Source: Ophiura sarsii (Eukaryota > Echinodermata > Ophiuroidea > Amphilepidida > Ophiuridae). Taken from it: a stretch of DNA of 64,000 nt. The translations under genes and the position numbers were made by a program. Shown piece after piece: positions 22,581-33,056 of this stretch. The DNA lies in NCBI GenBank assembly GCA_035610835.1, contig CM069449.1, positions 59,907,619 through 59,971,618 on the forward strand, written 5' to 3'. Every line of letters starts with the position of its first letter. Positions within the stretch are counted from its first letter, which is position 1. The notes under the pieces were generated by a model, which saw only the letters and a list, made by a program, of their open reading frames with translations, did not search any database and was not told the DNA's origin.

Positions 22581-24559
22581 CGTTATTCGTCAGGTCAGGT
22601 GCGGGAATGCAAATGTGTTTCACCATTCAATCACTGTCAATGATGGTGGTTTATTTGTGCATTCATGGAATTTTACTTCACCCTTTCCTCCGAAAATAGA
22701 GCAATAACTGTGTTTTCCCCGAGAATGGGCAATTATTACAATTTTGCGCCTTCAATGGTTGCTTCAAGACATCTTCATCTCCCCAACTACGATTTTTGAC
22801 ATTTTGCTTTACAAAGAGGGCTGATTTTTCTGAATCCTTATAAGTGTAAGTTCATATAATACAATTGTAAAAATGAACAAATCCTAGTTGTTTATTATTT
22901 TAACTGCACGGGTTCGCCGATTTTAATTGCAGGTGTTAGTAAGCTTGTTTTAGATACTTTGATTCGTTTGGAATTAGATTAAATGAGTAACAGTATGCAC
23001 AAAATTGTAAATTGTGATTAATATGGTCGTGTATGAAATAGGTAAATACATGCATATGTGCTGTTTCTCGAAACATTAGAACAATCAATGCACTCGCGCA
23101 TATGCGCGAGTGCATTGGTTTTTCTTATTTCCCTCGCAACAACACATAGGCATTTACTAACCTATATTCATTACAATCTCAACATTATACTGTGGAGAAG
23201 GGATGCCAATAGTCCTTAAGAATTCGTAGAATTGTAGACATACATGATATTTGAAATTGTCTAATGTCATTATTTGTAATGTTATGGTGTATTTCACGTA
23301 TGTTGATTTTAAATGGGCGTCCATTCAAAATGTTCCAATAGCCAAAGTCTTTTATGGTGATACGAGGTGGTCCATTAGGATATGTTGGGAGGCACCTACC
23401 TTTATTTTGGTAGATATTTGATGATTTGGGTTGCCTATTCGGAACATCGAGACTGGTTTAAATTTAAATTTAGTTTCTTTTAACACTTTGAAATTGAAAT
23501 TGGTGCTTTTTTTCAAAATTATCGGTCAAAATACGAATTGAGAGCATAACAGCGGTTCTGTGTATGACGTAGTTAACCGTAAGCATGAGGCAAATACATT
23601 CAACAAACATATACCTACAGTGGCGTGCGCAGGATATTGTGAGTGGGGGGGGGGGGGGGGGGGGCACCTGGCCATAAATGAAATTCCCCCGACGTACCAA
23701 AAATATAGTAAAAGGTAGCCCCAATTTTGTATGCAGTGACCTCGTGAATCAAAAAACATCGCACAGTCAAAAAAACAGCACAGTCAACAACAATTTGGAT
23801 TACACCCCCCCTCACCCACACACAAACCCTCAAGCGACGGCCCAGCCCCCGACTAGCAGTAGTTTCCCCCGATTGACAGTAATTTCCCCCGACTGATTTC
23901 AATAGTGTATACCTAATATTCTCATGGACACCCCCGATGTGGGTTTATTCATCCGGTTATACAACAACTTTTTAAATATATTTAAACTATACGAACGGGG
24001 AAGCATGTTTTCGACTCTTTTTTTTCAAATCAATCGACAAATGTCTTGCTCATATGGGTCAGTTTTAAAACAACTACTAAGTATTTAATTTGTAAAGAAA
24101 AAAACTGTCGGGATGGCTGCGTAAACACGTTAAATTTCATAAATGGAAGGGTCCAGTTTCTTGTGTTAGAAAACAGAACACGTAATCATGTAGTAATTTT
24201 GAAAAATGTTTTTTCACAGAAATGTATTTTTAAGGTCAAGTACTGTAATTCAACACTACTGCCAATACTCGATCGGCCACTTGACATCATGAGTTCTATT
24301 AACGACGCCTTGCAATGTTGTTATGGCTTTTTGTGTGGTATGCTGAATAAATAAACTCGTATTTTATTTATATTTCTAGTATTGCAGAAGTTATTGAGAG
24401 TGTTTATGGCTATCTGTTTGAACTACGATATACCCGTGTATGACGTTATGCTGAGCTAAGAAGAGCTGAAGACGTACAGCTTCTAGTGGTGTAAAATCAT
24501 GAGGTAAGTAAAATACCAGAGAACCCCAAAGAAGATTTTAACTCGTTCAATAATCCTGT
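22581..24559. other. Unassigned DNA with a 32-bp palindrome and a 20-G run
   Basis: No gene recognised. It contains the palindrome listed separately and a 20-G run at 23645-23664. Near 23620, CAGTGGCGTGCGCAGG resembles transposon ends common in invertebrates, but no partner terminus was found. Confidence 0.4.
23086..23117. repeat. Perfect 32-bp palindrome
   Basis: Sixteen bases, CAATGCACTCGCGCAT, are followed immediately by their exact reverse complement with no spacer. It is much more GC- and CpG-rich than its surroundings. Function unknown. Confidence 0.95.
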
Positions 24560-24828
24560 CTCTTTGTGTTATGTATTGGTTTAGTTCTGTTTTGTTATGT
24601 TTTTTGTTATTTTCTGTGTAGTCTCTGTTTTTGTCTTGTCCTGTTTTGCTCGTATGTTGTTGTTTTGTTTTTGTTTTCATATGGTCTACATTCATTTCTT
24701 GTTTTAAGGGTCCCCATATTATAAGCCCGCTATCAGGGTTTCTTTTGGGGCTCCTAGCCTCTTTATCACATTGTGTTATTATTATATCTTCTGTATTCAT
24801 ATTGCTGAATAAATTGAATTGAATTGAG
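24560..24828 (+). mobile_element. CR1/L2-like LINE 3' end, 5'-truncated
   Basis: Ends GCTGAATAAATTGAATTGAA followed by a short (ATTGA)n tail at 24812-24828. Upstream come a TTTTGTTTTTG-rich segment and GGGTCCCCATATTATAAGCC...CTTTTGGGGCTCCTAGCC, a layout typical of CR1-type 3' UTRs. No reverse transcriptase frame. The 153-codon antisense frame overlapping it is not a gene. The 5' boundary is uncertain. Confidence 0.65.
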
Positions 24829-26957
24829 ACACCCCCACAATGCATTGCCTTTTTGCAAAATGCCCTAATTCTGGTCTCTAACTTGTCTTGGTTCCCAAAG
24901 ACCATGAAGACATGTACACAATCATGGCTTCTTAGCGCGTTCATAGTTAGAGCTCTTAGGTTCTAGTTTACATCAATGAATAAATTAGTTATCAGTGTTT
25001 CTTTTTCTTATTTCTAAATCTTAAGAGCTCGACAAATGCATCGTGTGAAAAAGCTTTAGTTGGCTGGCATTCGCGCAATGCATTGTGGGAAACCTAAACA
25101 TCTTCTTTGGGAGAACCCAGTCACATATCATGCTGTAAGCATGCGTGACCAACTATTTGTAAGATGTCACCTCTAAATGCACATTACCATAATTCACCAT
25201 GAGGGTTGGCGTATTATTCTTCCCTTTTTTCTTTGAAAATGGTCTATTTTACGCGCCCGCTTGCTTATGTGTAATATTTGACAACACAAATGAATAAATA
25301 AATACCACAGACTTCAACAGGAAAACATTGTGCAGAGTAGTCAAAGTAAATGTTCAATGTATTGTCTGTGTCTATTATTTGAATGTTGTTGAACATCAAG
25401 TTTAAATAATATATCAACTGTTGTATTTTATATAGCTTTTGAATACATATTTTGGTAAATGTAAGTAATACTTTTCTGCCATATTAAATTAGTTTTATTT
25501 TTGCCATATTTTGTGTTTGCATGCATTTTGTACCTGATGCAGGGGAAATGGTAAGAAATCGAATCCTGGTTTAAATATACACCTGAACATAACATATGAT
25601 ATTTTTTTCAAAACTATTTTTACACCCATGGATATTCGTCAAATATCAGTTGCACACATTTACACACGCATCTCCAGTTATTTTCGATATAAAACAATTA
25701 CATTTGGGATTTAGGGTATAAACTGTAGTCAAATTTACATTATAACAATAGATCAGTTTACCTGTATTATCATTATTACATATTTCACACACATCACTGA
25801 TCATAAGCTTGGGACATAAACTTGAAGTGTGAAACAGAAGGGTTTTGCATTAAAGATAAACGGACCACATAAAGCATACTACGTTCAGCGTATGGTTCCC
25901 TGAGGAGCAATTCACTTTTTTTTCGTTGAAGAATTTGGAAATGATTTTCTTATATTGTATAACACAATTCAGATAATTGGAAATGGACTCTATGGACCAA
26001 TAACATTTGTTGGACACGTACGAGATTACCCATTAAAGTAGTGTACAGTGAGTCTCAACAAGAATGCACAACAAATAGTTTCGAGCTATTATAGTTGTTT
26101 TTACCAGTTTGCGAATTGCAATTATTGTTTTATGACCCAGAATTACTTGCAACACATTGTTTAGCCAATGTTTTCCGTAACATTATATAAATAAAACCAT
26201 AAATAGTAGTTTAATTTCTGAACATATATGTCTTTGTTATTGGTTGATTTTCCAACGCTGTTGTATTATTCATAAAGAGCGACCAGCCAATCATAACATA
26301 ATTTGAACTGGATAATTTCTTCAGTGTTCTATAAATAGATAAACGTATCTTTTTTATTTTTGTAAATGTATCAACTTTTTATTTTTTTTATTATAAGTGA
26401 TCTTGATAAGTCTTGATCTATACAAAGTAAACGACGCCAGACTAATCATTCTATTTTGCATTACATTCAATACATTTTGATTATCTGGTTTATAACCAAG
26501 TACAATGATTTTAACGATACTTTCAAACAATCCCAAAAGCTATTTGACAAAGAACAGGCAATAAAGGAATGTAGATAATCATCTGACGTGTTGCACTCGA
26601 AACAATCTGGTGAGCTAAAACGTAGCTTAACTTCAAAGATATCAGAGTTAACCTAAAATTAATGCCCAAGACTTGTAACTGTATTGCATTCCATTGTTGT
26701 TGTATTGTATTCGCATAATGAAAATTTTGCAAGACTACCATTTCAACTAATTTTATAGAAATCGATTGTAGAATTTAACATAACCCTATCTTATAATACG
26801 AATCTTGTTGCGATTTCTTTGTGTTAAATTATTCGATAGAAATATCGGATTTTGCTACAGTATACTATTCACCGTACGTTTTCAATATGGACTTATTATA
26901 ATAACGATGCAATACACACACACCGCCATATATTGAATAACCAAAAACGGAAGATAA
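24829..26957. other. Unassigned DNA
   Basis: No supported gene. Two short minus-strand frames (26354-26536 and 26523-26741) have no recognisable domain. Confidence 0.4.
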
Positions 26958-27205
26958 TTAATACTTTACACGCGGCAGGCGTCTTCAGACGACATTCCAA
27001 AACATTTCAAAAGGTTTCAAAAATGTCAACATTATTCAATTGAAATACTATATTTAGAATCACCATAAAAAATGCATTAAAAATAAGTACAAGCATGCGT
27101 AGTATCGGTTCATTAATCCCTGAGATAGATCATGACATTTGGGAAAGGTTTCTGAAAGATCTGTTTTGTACATGGTAAAACTAATAGCCGCGTGGAAAGT
27201 GTTAA
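26958..27205 (+). mobile_element. TTAA MITE (GTCTGCAGAC family), copy 2
   Basis: 248 bp between TTAATACTTTACACGCGGC and GCCGCGTGGAAAGTGTTAA. It carries GGCGTCTTCAGACGAC near the left end and TTTCTGAAAGATCTG near the right end. Same orientation as copy 1. No coding capacity. Confidence 0.8.
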
Positions 27206-27618
27206 GCAGACATATCAATTTCTATGTCAATGACGTTGAACGCCAAATATGATGTTCACGAAATCAACGTTAGATTAATCAGGCACCTAATTTTCCTTTG
27301 TTTTGTACAAACTGCAGTAATGTTATCACGAAGAAAGTTCGTCACACACTCATAAGACATAAATATTATCCGGGGATGTTGTTAGTTATGTGCAATGAAA
27401 GTCAATGCAACAACTTTGATTTGCAATTTGTGTGCTAGGTGTGTACGAGTATAAACTCGAGCTTTGGATTGGATAACATATGAACTGAATATCCCTCTGC
27501 CACTCCACGTATTTAATTAAACTATTTAATACATCATAAATTAATGTGACGGCAGAATTAATATGGCATATGTGGCATTGATCTCGTAATTGTCCGCCGT
27601 TATAATTTGTTTCTCCAG
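27206..27618. other. Sequence upstream of the first TRPC exon seen
   Basis: Probably intron, since the exon that follows starts at a polypyrimidine-AG acceptor (TTTGTTTCTCCAG ending 27618) and has an in-frame stop just upstream (27587-27589). No promoter was recognised and no upstream coding exon was identified. Confidence 0.4.
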
Positions 27619-27881
27619 TTCTAATACAGATGCCGACAAGCATTCACCCAGCCCACAGCTAGCCCCTATACTCACTGAAGCTGACTTGGTCTCAGCTGTA
27701 GACGGTAGTGATATTGCTGACACTATAAAAGAGGAAGAATTACTATCAGCTATACATGATGGTGACATCGCAACCTTCATGGAAATTTTAAACTCCAAAG
27801 ATCAGTACGATCTAGATCTGGAATACAAAGACAATAATGGAAAAACTGCTCTTCAAGCAGCAATTATTGAAGGATTTTCGG
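27619..27881 (+). CDS. TRPC exon a: acidic N-terminus and first ankyrin repeat
   Basis: Acceptor TTTCTCCAG ends at 27618 and the donor GT is at 27882-27883 (G|GTAGGT). It encodes about 87 residues: an acidic, Ser/Pro-rich leader, then LLSAIHDGDIATFMEIL and DNNGKTALQAAI, which fit a TRPC ankyrin repeat. Upstream of the acceptor the frame closes at TAA (27587) with no ATG in between, so an earlier exon must supply the start. The exon leaves one base (phase 1) for the next. A MITE begins only four bases past the GT. Confidence 0.85.
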
Positions 27882-27885
27882 GTAG

Positions 27886-28190
27886 GTTTCTCAAAGCTCC
27901 TCTCCTGTTGTAAAACTAATGCGGAATGCGGTTTTTTTTCAAGTTTTTTTTTTTTTTTTTTTAAATATAAAATATTGAAATCCTTGTAAAAGTGAACTTT
28001 TGTAATTAAGATGATCTGATCAATGAAAATCTGAAAAATCGGTGAAATTTTGGGATTTTTTTTTTTTGTTGTTGAAAAAAAAAGAAAAAAGAAAAAAAAG
28101 AAGAAGTTTTTTTCAGATTTTTGTTTTTCTAATGCGCACCAATAAACTAACGCGCGCGGGAGCTTTGAGACAAACAATTAATTTAATTTG
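27886..28190. mobile_element. MITE with GTCTCAAAGCTCC TIR, copy 2, at a splice donor
   Basis: Homologous to 17021-17267: CTCAAAGCTCCTCTCCTG..., a poly-T/poly-A fold-back interior, then CTAACGCGCGCGGGAGC and the right terminus GACAAACAATTAATTTAATT. The left terminus is missing about 20 bp, and homology starts immediately after the GTAG of the TRPC donor. The intron's 5' end is therefore built partly from transposon sequence. Confidence 0.75.
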
Positions 28191-28197
28191 GTCTATA

Positions 28198-28308
28198 TGC
28201 ACGAATACCACTTTGATAGGGGACACAAGGGCAAACTGTTTCCGTTGACGTACTGGCCGCGGGTCTATCATCCTGAACCAGAAGGTAAGGGGTTATGGTG
28301 TTAACGAG
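28198..28308 (+). other. Unexplained 36-codon open segment with donor-like GTAAGG
   Basis: Directly after the MITE an ATG opens a frame with HEYHFDRGHKGKLFPLTYWP and then RVYHPEPE, followed by a good donor-like site (GAAG|GTAAGG at 28283). It has more protein-like composition than its surroundings. It is not needed for the TRPC reading frame, since the flanking exons join perfectly without it. It could be an alternative exon, a gene fragment or chance. Confidence 0.2.
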
Positions 28309-28739
28309 GAGGCAGTATGTTATATTTGTATCGATATTTACCATGAAACACGGTGTTTGTTTTACTATACCTCTTTGGTTTTGACTTTGAAGCCGTAGAG
28401 TTACTCTTCGGCTCTGGTTCTCTGGTTACCTCTACTTCCTATTGGAAATGGCACTTATGGTAGAAATTTGTCAACAAATTGTCATGATTACATAAGATTA
28501 TGCAAATTACATTACCGTTAGAAGTATAAATTACATTACCTTTACAAGTATTAATTAAATGGAATGTAAGGCAGAACTTTACTTCTATATATAGATCAAA
28601 ACACGATTGTATACACAAACGCGTTATTTCCATTTTGTTAAGAGGTAATGGTTACTCTATTGTCTACAGTGGTGAACCTGAAATTACGGTACAAACAGTT
28701 AGATCATATCAATTAATACTTCATCTATTTACATTTTAG

Positions 28740-28858
28740 TTATGGTGACTCAACTATTGAAGCATGATGTTTACGTTGGCGATGCCCTACTCCGCGCGGT
28801 TGACGTTGGATTTCTTGAGACCGTCAAGTGCATTTTAAGTTATGCCTCCACTTTGCCG
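28740..28858 (+). CDS. TRPC exon b: ankyrin repeats 1-2
   Basis: Acceptor ACATTTTAG ends at 28739 and the donor GTAATT starts at 28859. The first two bases complete a Val codon with exon a, and the join reads smoothly across an ankyrin helix. It encodes 40 residues including YVGDALLRAV, the highly conserved TRPC segment in which VGDALL opens the second ankyrin repeat, and FLETVKCIL. Ends in phase 0. Confidence 0.9.
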
Positions 28859-28924
28859 GTAATTAATATTAATTGGTATAAAATATAGACCCTATGCTAA
28901 ATGAATATCTCCATACTACAATTA

Positions 28925-30265
28925 CGAGGGGCGTTCAATAAATACCCGCAACCATTGTTTTTCTCCATTCATGCGCGTTGTGTGCTAAATAGTAATTTGA
29001 AATATGGGTCTTTATCTTTCCTCGCTATGCATGAATGAACGATATCGTTTGTGTGATTACGTAATGGCACATGCGTAACATCTGGACACTGCATAAAAAA
29101 TAGCTGATCAGGGCGGAGAATATTTGCAAGCAATTTGATGCACAGTTACTTTTTTCAAAATATCTCAAGAACCGATGCATGGAATAAGTTGCCGTTTGAA
29201 ACAGTGATAGACCAGTACTATGTGCTCAACATTACTTATTTTCAGATGCAAATTATGGAAGAAAAACACTTATTATGTAACATTAAAACGTCATCTTCTT
29301 GTCATAGCATGAAATTCTTTAATGAATGAACAGTCAAGGTCAAGGTATCCAACCGCAAGATTTGGCTTAAACCTCTTGTTCCTCATTGTTACATGTTATA
29401 GATTTAAACGTGAGATTATAAAGACAATATCTGAAACCTTTTTCTGCAGAGAAAATGTTAATACAATGAAGCTCTTTTTACCCAATTTGAGTAAATTCAC
29501 TATACTGACCATAACATTAAATTGAATTGTATTTTCAAATAGATGTTTACATTTTTGAACTTTCTATATGTATTGAAGTTCACCACAGTTCTTGTTTTCT
29601 TAAATTCAATACCTTATCTGTAACTTTTACGTTGGTTGCAGCAGTGATTGTTTAACATTTCTGCTCATTATGAGCGCTTTGTGACCACCGTGCGTTCTAC
29701 GCATGCGCAGATTCGTATTCCAAGTTCAACAATTCTCGATGTATTTATTGATACCCTGTCATCTATACAATAACGAATCCTGCATTTGCTGTGGTATTTC
29801 AGGAAATCCCAATTGTTTGCTATAACTATCATTTTCATTTCTTTGGATTTTCGGCATTTTGGGGCTCACTGTCAAAGCCTAATGTTGAACAAGATAAGAT
29901 GCAGTGTATTTCCAAAAGTTGTCTTTGACAGAACCTCTCCATTTAGGACCTCGTTAAACATGGTCTCTGGTTTCCCGATGCAAAATGTTAAACTTGCACA
30001 CTTATCCGGAACAAAGTTCTGCTCATTTCAATACACGTGCTATCAAGCTAATTCAAAATTCCTGCCAAAGTGGCATGTTTTTCACTGTCCAAATATGGGA
30101 TATTTTATGCTAATGCTATTACGTAATTATGAATATTCAGTAAATCCAGATTGTGTTTAATGATAGATTAAGGTTCACACTTTATAATGTACCCACTTAG
30201 ATTTCGCAGAATCACTCAGGTGTGGAGAACAACAATGGTTGCGGGTATTTATTGAATGCCCCTCG
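28925..30265. mobile_element. Mariner-sized element with 33-bp TIRs, decayed
   Basis: Termini starting CGAGGGGCGTTCAATAAATA and their inverse at 30233-30265 match over 33 bp with one mismatch. TA lies next to the left end and one base beyond the right end. Total length (1341 bp) is that of a full mariner element and GRGGGCGTTCAATAA is a familiar mariner-type terminus. I could not recognise the transposase catalytic motifs in any frame, so the interior is decayed or replaced. It lies inside TRPC intron b-c. Confidence 0.7.
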
Positions 30266-30668
30266 GTATGTAAAGTGTCCAGCAAGTTATATTTGTCATA
30301 TTCTATGTGACAAAAATCGTTTTGGCATTATTAAATATCTTTATGGATGATCGGGTACCAAATATGACCTCATTAGACATGTTTAACTACGATTGAAATC
30401 ATATAAGTCGCATAGTATACTATATCACACTGACATTCAACATTGAACTTTTTTTTGCGGAATTGGGTTGTATGAACTTTGTTGTATTGAACGTAATTAG
30501 TAGTTGCCTCATGAAAAAATATCACGATAGTGGTATTCGATATTTCCTACGATATGTGTGTGAAACATTGCAATAGATCTCACTCAAACAATACCTCGTA
30601 TTAGCAGAATACACTTACCAAATTATTTTATTTGGTTCCATTTTTGTTGTTGAAATATTACCACACAG

Positions 30669-30782
30669 ATGCCTGACGATCGGGTTAAAGTCCTCCAATG
30701 TCATTGTGTGGACGATGACTTTCATGCTTACATCACACCAATTGTACTTGCGGCACAGCGAAATGACTTTGCTGTTGTTAAG
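30669..30782 (+). CDS. TRPC exon c: ankyrin repeat 3
   Basis: Acceptor TTACCACACAG ends at 30668 and the donor GTAAGA starts at 30783; phase 0 at both ends, 38 codons. It encodes a Cys-rich CHCVDDDFHAYITPIVLAAQ segment followed by NDFAVVK. The ITPI(V/M)LAA motif is the signature of the third TRPC ankyrin repeat. Confidence 0.9.
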
Positions 30783-30869
30783 GTAAGAATTCAGGTCAAA
30801 TTTAATTCTCGTGACATACTAAATCATTAAACGTGAACACAAAATAAGGGCAAAATACACTAAATAATC

Positions 30870-31108
30870 GTGACACTTTCCACGCGGCTATTAGTTTTAG
30901 TATATACATTGTATACAAAACAGATTGTTCAGAAACCTTTTACAACTTTCAAAGTCAATCTCAATAATTAATGTTCAAATACTAGGCATGTTTGTACTTA
31001 TTTTAATGCATTTGCCACGGTGATACCAAATATGGTGATGACATTCATTTTAGAAACATTTTGTGACATTTTAGAACTGCCAAGATTGTATTTAGTGTGT
31101 TTAGTTTC
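30870..31108 (-). mobile_element. TTAA MITE (GTCTGCAGAC family), copy 3, one end lost
   Basis: Minus-orientation copy with ACACTTTCCACGCGGCTATT at its plus-strand left end. The other terminus with the GTCTGCAGAC palindrome is deleted. It is followed by a ~30-bp linker (AAGATTGTATTTAGTGTG) that also follows copy 4. Confidence 0.7.
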
Positions 31109-31356
31109 TTCACACTTTCCACGCGGCTATTAGTTTTACCATATACATGTATACAAGACAGATTGTTCATAAACCTTTTACAATTTTCAAAGACTATCTC
31201 AATAATTAATGAACAAATACTAGCCATGTTTGTACTTATTGTAATGCATTTGCAATGGTGATTCTAAATAAGGTGATGACATTCATTTATTTTAGAAACA
31301 TTTTGTGACATTTTAGAATTGTCGTCTGCAGACGCCTGCCGCGTTGAAAGTGTTAA
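31109..31356 (-). mobile_element. TTAA MITE (GTCTGCAGAC family), copy 4
   Basis: Complete copy from CACACTTTCCACGCGGC to GCCGCGTTGAAAGTGTTAA, with GTCGTCTGCAGACGCC near the right end. The linker after it repeats the linker after copy 3, so copies 3 and 4 arose by tandem duplication rather than by separate insertions. Confidence 0.8.
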
Positions 31357-31384
31357 CAAGATTGTATTTAGTGTGTTTAGTTTC

Positions 31385-31565
31385 TTAACACTTTCCACGT
31401 GGCTAGTAGTTTTACCATATACAAAACTTGTTTTTCAGAAACCTTTCCCAACTTTCAAAGTCTATCTCAAGGAGTACTAAACCACTACTAGTCATGTTTG
31501 TACTTATTTTAATGCATTTCTCGGGTGATTTCAATAATTTGTACCTGCCGCGTGGAAAGTGTTAA
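31385..31565 (-). mobile_element. TTAA MITE (GTCTGCAGAC family), copy 5
   Basis: TTAACACTTTCCACGTGGC to GCCGCGTGGAAAGTGTTAA, 181 bp. The interior is shorter than in copy 4 and the GTCTGCAGAC palindrome is missing. Third in the head-to-tail series. Confidence 0.75.
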
Positions 31566-31790
31566 GAGTTACCATGTGATTTTCATCTTTTATTTGTTGC
31601 CTTAAATGTTGCACAGTTTAAACTTAACTTTAGTTTTTCAACCATTTTCTTAAATGAAACGATATAATATGGTTTATAGGTATTTAGATCAAACCGATTT
31701 TAATTGATTTATCTACATTCAAAATGTCCGATAGGTGCACACTATTAACATGATGTATAGGTCAATTCCTCGGCTTTCCAAGAGTTACTG

Positions 31791-32390
31791 CCTAACGACA
31801 CCCCTATATGCATTGCCTTACGACACCGCTATATGCATTGCCTAACGACACCCCTATATGCATTGCCAAACGAAACCCCTATATGTATTGCCTAACGACA
31901 CCGCTATATGCATTGCCTAACGACACCTCTATATGTATTGCCTTACGACACCGCTATATGCATTGCCTAACGACACCCCTATATACATTGCCTAACGACA
32001 CCGCTATATGCATTGCCTAACGACACCCCTATATGTATTGCCTTACGACACCGCTATATTCATTGCCTAACGACACCCCTATATGTATTGCCTAACGACA
32101 CCCCTATATGCATTGCCTAACGACACCCCTATATGCATTGCCTAACGACACCCCTATATGCATTGCCTAACGACACCCCTATATTCATTGCCTAACGACA
32201 CCCCTGTATGCATTGCCTAACGACACCCCTGTATGCATTGCCAAACGACACCCCTATATGCATTGCCTAACGACACCCCTATATGCATTGCCTAACGACA
32301 CCCCTATATGCATTGCCTAAAGACACCCCTATATGCATTGCCTAATGACACCCCTATATGCATTGCCTAACGACACCCCTATATGCATTG
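31791..32390 (+). repeat. 25-bp minisatellite, 24 copies
   Basis: Exactly 600 bp: 24 copies of a 25-bp unit with core CGACACCCCTATATGCATTG. Variants are CCGCTATATG, TTCATTG and GTATG. The open frame across it is a by-product. Confidence 0.95.
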
Positions 32391-32429
32391 GTTTTACATA
32401 ATCATAGATGATTACCCTATTTCAATTAT

Positions 32430-32900
32430 TCTCACTATTAGCACACACTAAAACTATGGATAGGCAAAACATTAAACATTAATGTTATTTACCCATTCTG
32501 GTAAATCCCACAACGACGCATAAGTCAAACTTAATCATAGTTAATTATTCCAAGACTTTGAACAAGGAGACACTTTTAATACGTTTTATAGGTTAGCCGT
32601 AATTGATTTACCATTCGACACTTACCTCCTTCCACCGATGTATTGGTTAAATTCTCTATTTCAGAATTTGACACCAAGTGCACACCCAAAACGATGTATA
32701 GATAAAACAAAATCAAAGTTGATTTACCTTAAACCGGGACTAAAAGTCGTTAACGTCAAACGTAATTAAAGTTAATTTAACTGTACGAAGACTTCCCAAG
32801 AAGCAGACACTTTTAAACCCTTTACAGGTTAGCCATTGTTAAAGTTAATATCCTTATTCCAGGGCTTTCCTAAAACTACATCCTTACAAAAATATATTGG
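32430..32900. repeat. Degenerate ~240-bp tandem repeats around the minisatellite
   Basis: Two diverged units share GCACACnnnAAAACnATGnATAG, GACTTnnnAAGnAGnAGACAC and ACAGGTTAGCC-like segments. A third partial unit (31670-31790) leads directly into the 25-bp array at the equivalent TTTCCAAGAG position, so the minisatellite probably grew inside one of these units. Confidence 0.5.
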
Positions 32901-33056
32901 TTAAACATAATAAGAGCTGTTTTTTTTGGTAATCAAGAAGTTTTCACGAAACACACATAAAATCGGTGCAATATTTAGAGATTGTAAGATTGGTTGTCCT
33001 ATTCCTGGGATTCCATGTGGTACATATACGTGTCCATAGACGAGGTGTACGTTTAA

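Noticed and set aside
24483..24944. 153-codon minus-strand open frame
   Set aside because: It runs antisense through a CR1-like 3' UTR and tail and has low-complexity composition with no recognisable domain.
27590..27913. Single-exon gene starting at 27590
   Set aside because: The apparent start there is TTG, not ATG, with a stop just upstream, and the frame runs through a splice donor into a MITE. The in-phase join to the following TRPC exons is far better supported.
31791..32390. Regular short repeats that could suggest a CRISPR array
   Set aside because: The units are directly contiguous without unique spacers, there are no cas genes, and the window is clearly eukaryotic with spliced genes and LINEs.
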